Shown: in pieces, positions 1-7,089 of the stretch
Position numbering within the stretch: the stretch's first letter is position 1
How the letters are laid out: each line of letters begins with the position of its first letter
NCBI GenBank assembly: GCA_030613125.1
Contig: JAUWMO010000094.1
Span: forward strand, 1-10,588
Reading direction: 5' to 3'
DNA from: Bacteroidota bacterium
GTDB lineage: Bacteria; Bacteroidota; Bacteroidia; Bacteroidales; VadinHA17
DNA length: 10,588 bases
Program-made: the position numbers and the translations under genes
Notes under the pieces: model-generated
Database searches by the model: none
What the model saw: the letters and a program-made list of their open reading frames with translations, nothing else
Told to the model about the DNA's origin: nothing

Positions 1-1923
1 CGTGATCTTAAATTTATGTGGCACTGGAAACCTTATAAATATGATGAATCTCAAAATCTGTATGACCTTCATGCAATAAAAGTTACACCACGTGACGGAA
101 GGGCACCCCTGCGTGGTGAGGTTATAACTGCGGCCAGGGAAGAATTTAGCCAGACAACAGGTGATGCTAAGGTGACAATGAATATGAATACTGAAGGTTC
201 AAAGGTTTGGGCAAGGATGACCAGGGAGAATATTGGACGTTTTATTGCAATAGTGCTCGATGGTTATGTCCGGTCAGCACCGGGTGTTAGCAATGAAATT
301 AAGGGAGGAAGTTCAGAAATTACCGGCGATTTTACAATTACCGAGGCTCAGGACCTGGCTAATATTCTTAAATCCGGTAAGCTTCCGGCCCCTGCCAAGA
401 TCATTCAGGAAACTGTGGTAGGGCCAAGCCTGGGTCAGGAAGCCATTCAATCGGGATTAAATTCATTTTTAATTGCCTTTATGATTGTGTTGCTTTATAT
501 GGTCTTTTATTACAGTTACCGGGGCGGTTTTGTGGCTGATATTGCCCTTATAGTAAATATGTTTTTCCTGATGGGAGTACTGGCATCTCTCGGTGCAGTT
601 CTAACGCTTCCGGGTATTGCCGGTATTGTACTTACAATAGGTATATCGGTTGATGCCAATGTACTTATTTATGAAAGGATTAAGGAAGAGCTAAGATCAG
701 GAAAAGGCATTAAGCTTGCTATTAAGGATGGGTATAAAAACGCCTATTCAGCTATTATCGATGCCAATGTGACTACATTATTAACCGGTGCAGTTTTGTT
801 CTTTTTCGGAACCGGTCCGATTAAGGGTTTTGCTACAACTCTGGTTATTGGGATCTTTACTTCACTTTTCTCTGCCATTTTTATCTCACGGCTTATCTTT
901 GAAAAACTCCTTGATAAAAATGCAAAGCTCACATTTGCTACTAGTGTTACTGAAAACATATTTAAAAATGTAAATATTAATTTCCTCCAAAAGAGGAAGA
1001 TTTTCTATGTTATTTCAGGAATTGTAATTCTGATTGGGATTGTTTCATTATTTACCCGCGGATTGAATTCGAGTGTTGATTTTACCGGCGGGAGGACTAT
1101 GATAGTCCGTTTTCCTGAAGTACAATCCACTGTAGATATCCAAAATCTTTTAAAAGGTGTATTCGAAGAAGCTCCTGAGGTGAAAGTATTTGGTGATGAC
1201 AGGCAAATGAAAATAACAACCCAGTTTATGATTGATGATCCTGAATCTGATGATTTAGTGGAAGACAAGTTGTACGAAGGGCTTAAACCTATACTTAGGG
1301 ATGATGTTAGCAAGGAAGAGTTTCTGTCTGATTACAGGATGAGCTCACTTACAGTTGGTCCAACCATTGCTGATGATATTAAGGTGCGTGCTGTTTGGGT
1401 TATTCTTTTATCATTGTTTTTCATGTTTATCTATATAGTGATCAGGTTCCGTAACTGGCAGTTTGGCATGGGAGCCGTTGTTGCCCTTTTGCATGATACA
1501 CTTATTGTTTTGGGAATTTTTTCATTGTTTTATGGTATATTGCCTTTTTCTCTCGAAATTGATCAGGCATTTATTGCTGCCATCCTCACAGTTATGGGTT
1601 ACTCGGTGAATGATACGGTAGTTGTATTTGACCGGATCAGGGAATATGTCGGACTGTATAGAAAGCGTGAACGTTCAGAGATTTTAAATATAGCCCTGAA
1701 TAGCACATTAAGCAGGACACTTAGCACATCATTGAGTACATTCGTAGTTTTGTTGACTATCTTTATCTTTGGTGGTGAAGTGATCCGGGGGTTTACATTT
1801 GCATTGATGGTTGGGATTGTTGTGGGAACATATTCATCTCTGTTTGTTGCAACTCCCGTGGTATATGATACAATACGTAAATCGGAGACCACACGTGTAT
1901 TAAAAGCAAAGCGAAGAGGATAA
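1..1923 (+). CDS. secDF: SecDF fusion, protein translocase accessory subunit (5' end cut off)
   Basis: Inner-membrane subunit of the Sec system that uses the proton gradient to help pull preproteins out of SecYEG on the periplasmic side. The frame is open to the first base (R-D-L-K-F precede the first visible Met at 16), so the true start lies upstream. Counting from that Met, residues 1-120 are the end of the SecD periplasmic domain (GDFTITEAQDLANIL, GKLPAP). The SecD membrane half (about 145-300) carries D175 in a VADIALIVN stretch and the SVDANVLIYERI motif at 211-222. The SecF half follows, with SVDFTGGR at 353-360, GPTIADDI at 448-455, HD at 493-494 and GYSVNDTVVVFDRIREY at 528-544. D175 and D494 probably correspond to the conserved membrane carboxylates of SecDF, which is a family inference. 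Fusion of SecD and SecF in one chain is normal in Bacteroidota. The visible part looks intact, and the gene ends in a strong terminator. Identification is firm. Confidence 0.97.
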   Translation, partial: RDLKFMWHWKPYKYDESQNLYDLHAIKVTPRDGRAPLRGEVITAAREEFSQTTGDAKVTMNMNTEGSKVWARMTRENIGRFIAIVLDGYVRSAPGVSNEIKGGSSEITGDFTITEAQDLANILKSGKLPAPAKIIQETVVGPSLGQEAIQSGLNSFLIAFMIVLLYMVFYYSYRGGFVADIALIVNMFFLMGVLASLGAVLTLPGIAGIVLTIGISVDANVLIYERIKEELRSGKGIKLAIKDGYKNAYSAIIDANVTTLLTGAVLFFFGTGPIKGFATTLVIGIFTSLFSAIFISRLIFEKLLDKNAKLTFATSVTENIFKNVNINFLQKRKIFYVISGIVILIGIVSLFTRGLNSSVDFTGGRTMIVRFPEVQSTVDIQNLLKGVFEEAPEVKVFGDDRQMKITTQFMIDDPESDDLVEDKLYEGLKPILRDDVSKEEFLSDYRMSSLTVGPTIADDIKVRAVWVILLSLFFMFIYIVIRFRNWQFGMGAVVALLHDTLIVLGIFSLFYGILPFSLEIDQAFIAAILTVMGYSVNDTVVVFDRIREYVGLYRKRERSEILNIALNSTLSRTLSTSLSTFVVLLTIFIFGGEVIRGFTFALMVGIVVGTYSSLFVATPVVYDTIRKSETTRVLKAKRRG

Positions 1924-1946
1924 AAATTGAAATGATATTAAAAAAA

Positions 1947-1976
1947 CCCTGTGGCAGTTCATACACAGGGTTTTTT
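1947..1976 (+). terminator. Rho-independent terminator after secDF
   Basis: A perfect 7-bp GC-rich stem CCCTGTG (1947-1953) / CACAGGG (1964-1970) encloses a 10-base loop and is followed by eight T residues (1971-1978). Six A residues (1941-1946) precede the stem, so the paired region can extend to 13 bp and the structure could also act on the opposite strand. It starts 24 bases after the secDF stop and separates secDF transcription from tatA. Confidence 0.92.
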
Positions 1977-2012
1977 TTATTCAAAACTTAATATCATATT
2001 TATTTATGTAAT

Positions 2013-2020
2013 TAGTTTTG
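2013..2020 (+). promoter_or_regulatory. Possible -7 promoter box upstream of tatA
   Basis: TAGTTTTG matches the Bacteroidota -7 consensus TAnnTTTG and sits just after the secDF terminator, where a new promoter for tatA is needed. It implies a leader of about 80 bases. I see no convincing -33 TTTG element at the expected distance, and this AT-rich gap could give the match by chance. Confidence 0.35.
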
Positions 2021-2109
2021 CATGAAGGTCTCAACTTTATTAAATTCGCAATGAATATTTTTTTCATATTATATTAAATCAACTGAAAAGTTTATTGAAT
2101 ATTTTTAGA

Positions 2110-2337
2110 ATGAACAATCTTTTATTTATAAGCGGAGGTGAGATTTTTATTATTATGGTTGTGGTTTTGCTATTATTCGGAGCAAATAAAATACCTGAGA
2201 TCGCACGGGGTCTGGGTAAAGGAATGAGAGAATTCAGGAAAGCCACCGATGATATAAAGCGGGAAATCAATGAGAGTTCAAGCGATATTGTTGAAGATAT
2301 TGACGACATGAAAGATACTTTTAAGGATATAAAATAG
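2110..2337 (+). CDS. tatA: TatA/TatE-family twin-arginine translocase subunit
   Basis: Small single-span protein that oligomerises at the TatBC receptor to let folded twin-arginine substrates cross the inner membrane. From the ATG at 2110 it has 75 residues. A hydrophobic helix covers about residues 5-23, the conserved Phe-Gly hinge is at 23-24 (LLFGANKIPE), and an amphipathic helix rich in K/R follows (about 25-52). The tail is short and acidic. A TTG codon at 2095 in the same frame would add five residues, but the ATG gives the usual TatA start (MNNLLFISGGEIF), with E11 where TatA proteins often have a polar residue at the start of the membrane helix. There is no clear Shine-Dalgarno sequence, as expected in this phylum. 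TatC and TatB are not in the window. The acidic tail and short length favour TatA over TatB. Confidence 0.93.
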   Translation: MNNLLFISGGEIFIIMVVVLLLFGANKIPEIARGLGKGMREFRKATDDIKREINESSSDIVEDIDDMKDTFKDIK

Positions 2338-2399
2338 CCCGCTAAAATTTTAAACTATACCTTTAAGCTTTTGTAATATATCTAACTTAAGTATTCAAT

Positions 2400-3344
2400 T
2401 TGGAATTAAAATACTTTCCTGAACTCATTGGTGGTTTTGCCCTGTTACTTATGAGTGGGCATTTTTTGGTAAAGGGTGGAGTATGCCTTGCCAAAAGATT
2501 TAAAATTTCCACTATGGTTGTTGGATTAACTATTGTATCCCTGGGAACTTCTGCGCCGGAACTTTTTGTAAGCTTAAGTGCTGCTTTAAAAGAGCATGAT
2601 GATATAGCAATTGGAAGTGTTGTTGGATCAAATGTTTCAAATATTGGTCTTGTTCTTGCTCTGACTGCATTAATTGTGCCAATAGCTGTTAGATCAAGGT
2701 CAGTTAAGTATGATTGGCCTGTTATGATGATTTCCGGGTTTTTGCTGTTAATTTTTGGATTGGACGGAAAACTGAATCGTCTTGAGGGACTTATCTTTTT
2801 TATAAGTCTGATCACTTTTGTTGTAATATCTGTACTGCTGTCAAGAAAAGCAAATTTGAAATCTCATATAGTTCCTCAGAATTATAAACTGTCATTATTG
2901 ACAGCTATATTAATCGTTGTGGCATCTTCAGCCGGACTGGCATTTGGTGCAGATATGCTGGTTGATGGAGCAAGTGAATTGGCGGAAAATTTCAATATTA
3001 GTGAAAGGGCAATTTCTATTTCGATGATCGCAGTTGGAACAAGTATTCCAGAGTTAGCAACATCGGTTATTGCAGCTTTCAGGAAAGAACCTGATATTTC
3101 TATTGGGAATATTATTGGATCAAATATTTTCAACACCTTTGGTATTCTGGGTATTACAAGCCTGGTTCAACCCCTCAAAGTAAGTAAGCAGATATTGGAT
3201 TTTGACTTGTGGTGGATGTTAGGTTTTTTTGTGCTTCTTTTTATTTTTATGTTACCTTTAAAAGGAGGCATAATTCACCGGTATAAGGGATTAATTTTCC
3301 TGCTTTTATACGGGATGTTTATTTATTTTGTCTTTGCCTCTTAA
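2400..3344 (+). CDS. CaCA-superfamily Na+/Ca2+ exchanger-like antiporter (YrbG-type)
   Basis: Integral membrane cation antiporter of the calcium/cation exchanger superfamily, expected to export Ca2+ in exchange for Na+ (possibly also K+). The 314-residue protein shows the two inverted alpha repeats that define the family. Alpha-1 is at about 42-90, with GTSAPE (49-54) and GSVVGSN (72-78). Alpha-2 is at about 205-255, with GTSIPE (213-218) and GNIIGSN (236-242). The Glu in each GTSxPE motif and the Asn in each GSN motif are the expected ion-binding residues. About ten hydrophobic segments are visible, with a short polar loop around 150-162. The start is TTG at 2400: the next Met (residue 18) lies inside the first membrane helix, so it is too late. 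The stop directly abuts the ATG of the ABC ATPase, suggesting cotranscription. Actual ion specificity cannot be read from the sequence. Confidence 0.92.
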   Translation: MELKYFPELIGGFALLLMSGHFLVKGGVCLAKRFKISTMVVGLTIVSLGTSAPELFVSLSAALKEHDDIAIGSVVGSNVSNIGLVLALTALIVPIAVRSRSVKYDWPVMMISGFLLLIFGLDGKLNRLEGLIFFISLITFVVISVLLSRKANLKSHIVPQNYKLSLLTAILIVVASSAGLAFGADMLVDGASELAENFNISERAISISMIAVGTSIPELATSVIAAFRKEPDISIGNIIGSNIFNTFGILGITSLVQPLKVSKQILDFDLWWMLGFFVLLFIFMLPLKGGIIHRYKGLIFLLLYGMFIYFVFAS

Positions 3345-4019
3345 ATGAACAGAACATTGATCGTAGCAAAAAACATTACTAAGTCGTTTGGTGATCTTCA
3401 GGTACTTAAAGGAATTAATATGGAGATCAGGGAAGGTGAAATTGTGTGTATAATTGGGGCCAGTGGTGCCGGAAAAACCACTTTTCTTCAGATCCTGGGC
3501 ACACTTGACAGACCTGATAAGGGAGAGATCATATATAGAAAAATAAATACCCTGGGCCTGAAAGAAAAGCAACTTTCGAAGTTCCGGAATCAAAATATTG
3601 GTTTTGTATTTCAGTTTCACCATTTATTGCCTGAATTTACAGCATTGGAAAATGTATGCATGCCTGCTTTCATTGCCAAATCGCCCCGATCTAAAGCAGA
3701 AAAAAAAGCAAAAGAAATTTTGCACTTCCTGAACCTGGATGACCGCCTGGACCATAAACCTTCTGAACTATCTGGTGGTGAACAACAAAGAGTGGCAGTG
3801 GCCAGGGCTTTAATAAACGGTCCTGAAGTAATCCTGGCTGATGAACCATCGGGAAACCTGGACAGTAAGCACAAAAGTGAACTTCATGGATTATTACAGT
3901 CTTTAAGAGATCAATTTAATCAAACCATTGTAATTGTGTCCCATGATAAAGATCTGGAAAAAATTTCTGACCGGGTCCTTACCATGAAGGATGGAATAAT
4001 TATTCAGGAGTCGAAATAA
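3345..4019 (+). CDS. lolD: LolD-like lipoprotein-releasing ABC transporter ATPase
   Basis: Cytoplasmic ATPase of the LolD/MacB-type family. LolD drives the LolCE (or LolF) complex that extracts outer-membrane lipoproteins from the inner membrane. The 224 residues form one complete nucleotide-binding domain: Walker A GASGAGKT at 38-45, Q-loop at Q90 followed by FHHLLPEFTALENV (91-104), signature LSGGEQQRVAVARA at 142-155, Walker B with DEPSGNLD at 166-173, and switch histidine in SHD (199-201). The FHHLLPEFTALEN stretch is characteristic of LolD. No permease gene is nearby, so it presumably pairs with LolCE encoded elsewhere, as is common in Bacteroidota. The ATG follows the exchanger's TAA with no gap, and the stop overlaps the next start by one base (TAATG). 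Distinguishing LolD from the related FtsE and MacB ATPases relies on that Q-loop motif. Confidence 0.88.
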   Translation: MNRTLIVAKNITKSFGDLQVLKGINMEIREGEIVCIIGASGAGKTTFLQILGTLDRPDKGEIIYRKINTLGLKEKQLSKFRNQNIGFVFQFHHLLPEFTALENVCMPAFIAKSPRSKAEKKAKEILHFLNLDDRLDHKPSELSGGEQQRVAVARALINGPEVILADEPSGNLDSKHKSELHGLLQSLRDQFNQTIVIVSHDKDLEKISDRVLTMKDGIIIQESK

Positions 4020-4798
4020 TGCAATCTGCACTTGACTTTTTTGAGATCAGGGATTTTCTCGAAGAAAAATACTCCTATTATAACCGGCAAGAATTTATCA
4101 AGTCAGACCCAATTCAAATCCCTCATCAATTTACTGATGAGCGGGATATAGAGATTTCATCATTCCTTACAGCATCAATTGCCTGGGGCCGGAGGGTTAT
4201 GATAATCAGGAAAGCGTATGAGCTGATACAAATGATGGATAACAAGCCTGCTGAGTTCCTGACAAATGCCAGTCTTTCTGATCTCCGAAAATTTAATGGT
4301 TTTCAATACAGGACCTTCCTTGGTGTAGACACATATTATTTTCTAAAATCTTTACAAAATATTTATAATAACTACGGAGGACTTAAGGAGGTTTTCGAAT
4401 CAGCTTATTCAGAAACAGGAAGTATTAAGTTAACTTTAATTCAATTCCGAAAGCTTTTTTTTAGTCTGGATCATTACGAAAGGACTCGTAAGCATGTTCC
4501 TGATCCGGAAAAGAGTGCGGCAGCCAAACGATTAAATATGTTCCTCCGGTGGATGGTTAGGAAGGACGATAGACATGTTGATTTTGGAATATGGAAAAGA
4601 ATTCCGGCCTCAAACCTGTTGATCCCGCTTGATATTCATACAGGAAATGTAGCAAGAAAATTGGGACTGTTGAGTAGAAAACAGAATGACTGGAAAGCTG
4701 TAGAAGAACTTACATCCAGACTCAGACAGTTCGATACTGAAGATCCGTCAAAATATGATTTTGCTTTGTTTGGATTGGGTGTTTTTGAAGGTTTTTGA
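4019..4798 (+). CDS. TIGR02757 (DUF2400) family protein of unknown function
   Basis: A 259-residue soluble protein that I recognise as the TIGR02757/DUF2400 family, common in Bacteroidota and without an established function. Recognisable family stretches are DERDIEISSFLTASIAWGRR (40-59), RLNMFLRWMVRKDD (171-184), a VDFGIWKRI segment (187-195), LIPLDIHTGNVARKLGLL (201-218) and YDFALFGLG (246-254). No signal peptide or membrane segment is seen. The LDIHTGNVARKLGL stretch resembles the region around the catalytic Asp of HhH-GPD DNA glycosylases (VDTHIFRV in endonuclease III), with D205 in the matching place. I see no clear helix-hairpin-helix LPGVGxxTA motif, so a glycosylase role is only a hypothesis. 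The ATG overlaps the stop of lolD (TAATG), which implies translational coupling. The gene ends in a convergent spacer. Confidence 0.85.
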   Translation: MQSALDFFEIRDFLEEKYSYYNRQEFIKSDPIQIPHQFTDERDIEISSFLTASIAWGRRVMIIRKAYELIQMMDNKPAEFLTNASLSDLRKFNGFQYRTFLGVDTYYFLKSLQNIYNNYGGLKEVFESAYSETGSIKLTLIQFRKLFFSLDHYERTRKHVPDPEKSAAAKRLNMFLRWMVRKDDRHVDFGIWKRIPASNLLIPLDIHTGNVARKLGLLSRKQNDWKAVEELTSRLRQFDTEDPSKYDFALFGLGVFEGF

Positions 4799-4841
4799 GA
4801 CAATAGGTTCATTTTTCGCCAACTAATATTGGATTAATTCC

Positions 4842-4947
4842 GGGTGTCCTATTGCGAAACTCACGAAGGCATTTCTTATAAATAAACTGTTGAAAATAAC
4901 CAGGGTGTCCCATTGCGCAAAACAGGAAAGATTTGAAAACGGACACC
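4842..4947. repeat. Two direct GGGTGTCC-N-ATTGCG repeats plus an inverted GGACACC
   Basis: Two near-identical words lie 61 bases apart in the convergent spacer: GGGTGTCCTATTGCGAAAC (4842-4860) and GGGTGTCCCATTGCGCAAAA (4903-4922). An inverted GGACACC at 4941-4947 could pair with GGTGTCC at 4904-4910 (7 bp, about 30-base loop) or at 4843-4849. A shorter inverted match, CAATAGG at 4801-4807, mirrors CCTATTG at 4848-4854. There is no open reading frame of note here and no T-rich tail typical of an intrinsic terminator. The origin is unknown: a decayed mobile-element end, a regulatory palindrome or an RNA structure at the end of the two convergent transcripts are all possible. Confidence 0.55.
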
Positions 4948-4957
4948 ACTATATATC

Positions 4958-6892
4958 CTACTTTTCCTTCTGTTCAAGTTCTTCTGAAACAATCTCCCAT
5001 TCATTAATCAGCTGGCTAAGTTTATGTTTAAGTTTATTGTAATTCGCATAAAAATTGTTTTCCTCACCTGATGGAGGGATATTTTCTGAATTAGCAAGAA
5101 CTTCATCCTTTTCTCTGATAAGGATTTCAAGATTCTCAATTTCGTTTTCCAGTTTTTTTATTTTATTCCTGAGTTTTCTCAATTCCCGTTCCTGGTTTTT
5201 CCGGTCGAGATATTGTTTTTTCCTTTCTGAATCCCCTTTTTTCTCAGTTTGGCTGATTTTGAAATTTATTTCAAGATCCTGCAGGGTGCCTATTTGACGT
5301 TTTTCAAGGAAATCAAAAATGCCACCCATATATTCTTTTACTTTCTTATTTGCGAATTCATAAACTTTATCAGTCAGCCCGTCCATAAAGTACCTGTCAT
5401 GTGAAACAATGATCAGTGTTCCATTATAATTTATCAGGGCATTTTTCAAAATATCTTTTGACTTCAGGTCGAGATGGTTTGTAGGCTCATCAAGGACCAA
5501 AAGGGAAACTGGCTTCAGTAAGAGTTTGATAAGTGATAATCGTGATCGTTCACCACCTGACAGCACTTTCACTTTTTTGTCAATATCGTCATTTCCAAAA
5601 AGAAATGCGCCTAGCAAACCCCTTATCCGTGTCCTTATATCACCTGTGGCAATATCATCAATAGTTTGTAAAACAGTCTTGTTCTCGTCAAGGAGTTCAT
5701 CCTGGTTTTGTGCATAATATCCAATGCTGACATTGTAACCAATTTTACATAAACCCTCATGGTCAAGGTCTCTAACAATGATCCTTGCAAGTGTTGTTTT
5801 TCCCTCTCCATTACGGCCAACAAATGATACCTTTTCACCCCTTTCGATAATTAGATTAACATCTTTGATGATACTTTTTTCCCCGTAACTTTTGTTTAAA
5901 TCCGATAGCTCTACAACCAGGTCTCCCGCCCTTGGCGCAGGAGGGAATTCAAAGTGAATGTCATGTTCAGTTTCTTCTACCTCAATCCTTTCAAGCTTTT
6001 CCAATTGCTTTATTCTCGATTGTACCTGAACAGCTTTTGTTGCTTTATAACGGAATCTTTCAATGAATTCCTCGGTTTTTTCAATCATTTTTTGTTGGTT
6101 CCTGTACGCTGCCAATAACTGCTCTCTTCTTTCTTCCCTTAGTTTAACAAACTTTGAATAGGGTACATTATAGTCGTATAGCTTTCCAAGATAAATCTCA
6201 ATTGTACGGGTAGTAATCCTGTCGAGAAATAAACGGTCATGTGATATAAGTAAAACTGATCCTTCGTAATTTTTTAACAGATTTTCAAGCCAGAGAATGG
6301 ATTCAATATCAAGATGATTGGTGGGCTCATCTAACAACAGAATATCAGGTTTGCGTAAAAGGATCCTGGCAAGCTCTATTCTCATTCTCCATCCACCACT
6401 GAAGACAGATGTAGGTTTATTTAACTCATTATGGAGGAATCCAAGCCCGAGTAATGTGCGCTCAACTTCCACCCTAATGGTACCTCCTCCAAGTAACCGG
6501 AACCTTTCATTTGCATCGGAAATATCATGGAGCAGTTTTATATATTCTTTTGATTCGAAATCATTCCTGCCTGAAAGCTCTTTGTTTAGAACCTCTATTT
6601 TTTTTTCAACAGTAAGAACCTCCTCAAATGCTGTCAAAGCCTCTTCAAATACAGTCAGGTTGTCCTTTATTATCATTTTTTGAGGCAGGTAACCAATAGT
6701 CTGATCCCTGGGAACCACAACCTTACCATCTTCCGGAGATTCAATTCCTGTAATAAGCTTGAGTAGAGTTGATTTACCAGCACCATTTTTTCCCACGAGT
6801 GCGACTTTTTCCTTATCGTTAATCATTAATGATACACTTTTGAATAAATCAAATCCCCCAAATCGTACTGATATGTTATCTAATGCAATCAT
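4958..6892 (-). CDS. ABC-F family ATPase (Uup/EttA-type ribosome-associated protein)
   Basis: Soluble protein with two ABC ATPase domains and no membrane segments. ABC-F proteins bind the ribosomal E site and help resolve stalled or strained translation complexes; some confer antibiotic resistance. From the ATG at 6892 it has 644 residues. Domain 1: Walker A GKNGAGKS (34-41), signature FSGGWRMRIELA (164-175), DEPTNHLD (188-195). The charged linker with the P-site tRNA-interacting motif spans about 240-320. Domain 2: Walker A GRNGEGKT (359-366), signature LSGGERSRL (444-452), DEPTNHLD (468-475). Both catalytic Glu (189, 469) are present. A Lys/Glu-rich coiled coil (about 545-644) resembles the C-terminal arm of Uup-like members. 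The frame stays open to a possible start at 7069, but that extension translates the inverted repeat at 6954-7020 and is unlike any ABC-F N terminus. A -7 box at 6910-6917 also supports 6892. The exact subfamily cannot be fixed by eye. Confidence 0.95.
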   Translation of the reverse strand: MIALDNISVRFGGFDLFKSVSLMINDKEKVALVGKNGAGKSTLLKLITGIESPEDGKVVVPRDQTIGYLPQKMIIKDNLTVFEEALTAFEEVLTVEKKIEVLNKELSGRNDFESKEYIKLLHDISDANERFRLLGGGTIRVEVERTLLGLGFLHNELNKPTSVFSGGWRMRIELARILLRKPDILLLDEPTNHLDIESILWLENLLKNYEGSVLLISHDRLFLDRITTRTIEIYLGKLYDYNVPYSKFVKLREERREQLLAAYRNQQKMIEKTEEFIERFRYKATKAVQVQSRIKQLEKLERIEVEETEHDIHFEFPPAPRAGDLVVELSDLNKSYGEKSIIKDVNLIIERGEKVSFVGRNGEGKTTLARIIVRDLDHEGLCKIGYNVSIGYYAQNQDELLDENKTVLQTIDDIATGDIRTRIRGLLGAFLFGNDDIDKKVKVLSGGERSRLSLIKLLLKPVSLLVLDEPTNHLDLKSKDILKNALINYNGTLIIVSHDRYFMDGLTDKVYEFANKKVKEYMGGIFDFLEKRQIGTLQDLEINFKISQTEKKGDSERKKQYLDRKNQERELRKLRNKIKKLENEIENLEILIREKDEVLANSENIPPSGEENNFYANYNKLKHKLSQLINEWEIVSEELEQKEK

Positions 6893-6909
6893 CCTGAAAT
6901 TTTGAGTCT

Positions 6910-6917
6910 CAAAGATA
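6910..6917 (-). promoter_or_regulatory. -7 promoter box for the ABC-F gene
   Basis: On the minus strand the bases read TATCTTTG, a perfect match to the Bacteroidota -7 consensus TAnnTTTG. Transcription would begin about 6 bases downstream and leave a leader of only about 10-12 bases before the ATG at 6892. No clear TTTG element is seen around -33. It lies downstream of the alternative start at 7069, so it favours the shorter reading frame. Confidence 0.6.
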
Positions 6918-6953
6918 AATAAATTAGATGGTTTCAGGTTGTTTTGCCATAGG

Positions 6954-7020
6954 CCTGCCCGAATGCCCGCCTGACCAATCATTCGGGCAGGACTTCGTTC
7001 AGGCGGGCATCCCTTCGGGA
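6954..7020. repeat. Interlocked GC-rich inverted repeats (REP-like element)
   Basis: Two perfect 12-base inverted repeats are interleaved. Arm A is CCTGCCCGAATG (6954-6965) and its partner CATTCGGGCAGG is at 6980-6991. Arm B is ATGCCCGCCTGA (6963-6974) and its partner TCAGGCGGGCAT is at 6999-7010. The order A-B-A'-B', with A and B sharing three bases, allows either hairpin or a pseudoknot-like fold, but not both full hairpins side by side. A small extra hairpin TCCC-TTC-GGGA follows at 7010-7020. The block is far richer in GC than its surroundings and lies in the gap between two divergent genes, as dispersed extragenic palindromes do. I recall similar CCCGCCTGAACGAAG-type words in Bacteroidota intergenic DNA, but other copies cannot be checked from this window. 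Confidence 0.8.
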
Positions 7021-7081
7021 CATGTGATTTCATAAAGATATCCTGATAAACGTAGCTAATAACCTTCAATTATATTATCTA

Positions 7082-7089
7082 TATATTTG
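7082..7089 (+). promoter_or_regulatory. -7 promoter box for the rRNA methyltransferase gene
   Basis: TATATTTG is a perfect match to TAnnTTTG and ends 16 bases before the GTG start at 7106, implying a leader of about 10 bases. No obvious -33 TTTG is present. Together with the minus-strand box at 6910-6917 it makes a divergent promoter pair flanking the interlocked repeat. Confidence 0.6.

Noticed and set aside
1005..1313. Minus-strand open frame inside secDF
   Set aside because: It lies wholly within a strongly conserved coding gene on the other strand and has no recognisable protein character; other antisense frames inside the long genes were discarded for the same reason.
2051..2070. Small AT-rich hairpin in the tatA leader (ATGAA ... 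TTCAT)
   Set aside because: Only five base pairs in AT-rich DNA; expected by chance.
2095..2109. TTG start giving tatA five extra residues
   Set aside because: The ATG at 2110 gives the standard TatA N terminus; the extra residues do not belong to the membrane helix.
4842..4947. CRISPR-like pair of repeats with a spacer
   Set aside because: Only two imperfect copies, no cas genes, and an inverted third copy; this does not fit an array.
5055..5297. Plus-strand Ser/Phe-rich open frame opposite the ABC-F coiled coil
   Set aside because: Its composition is what the complement of a Lys/Glu-rich coiled coil produces; it is an antisense shadow.
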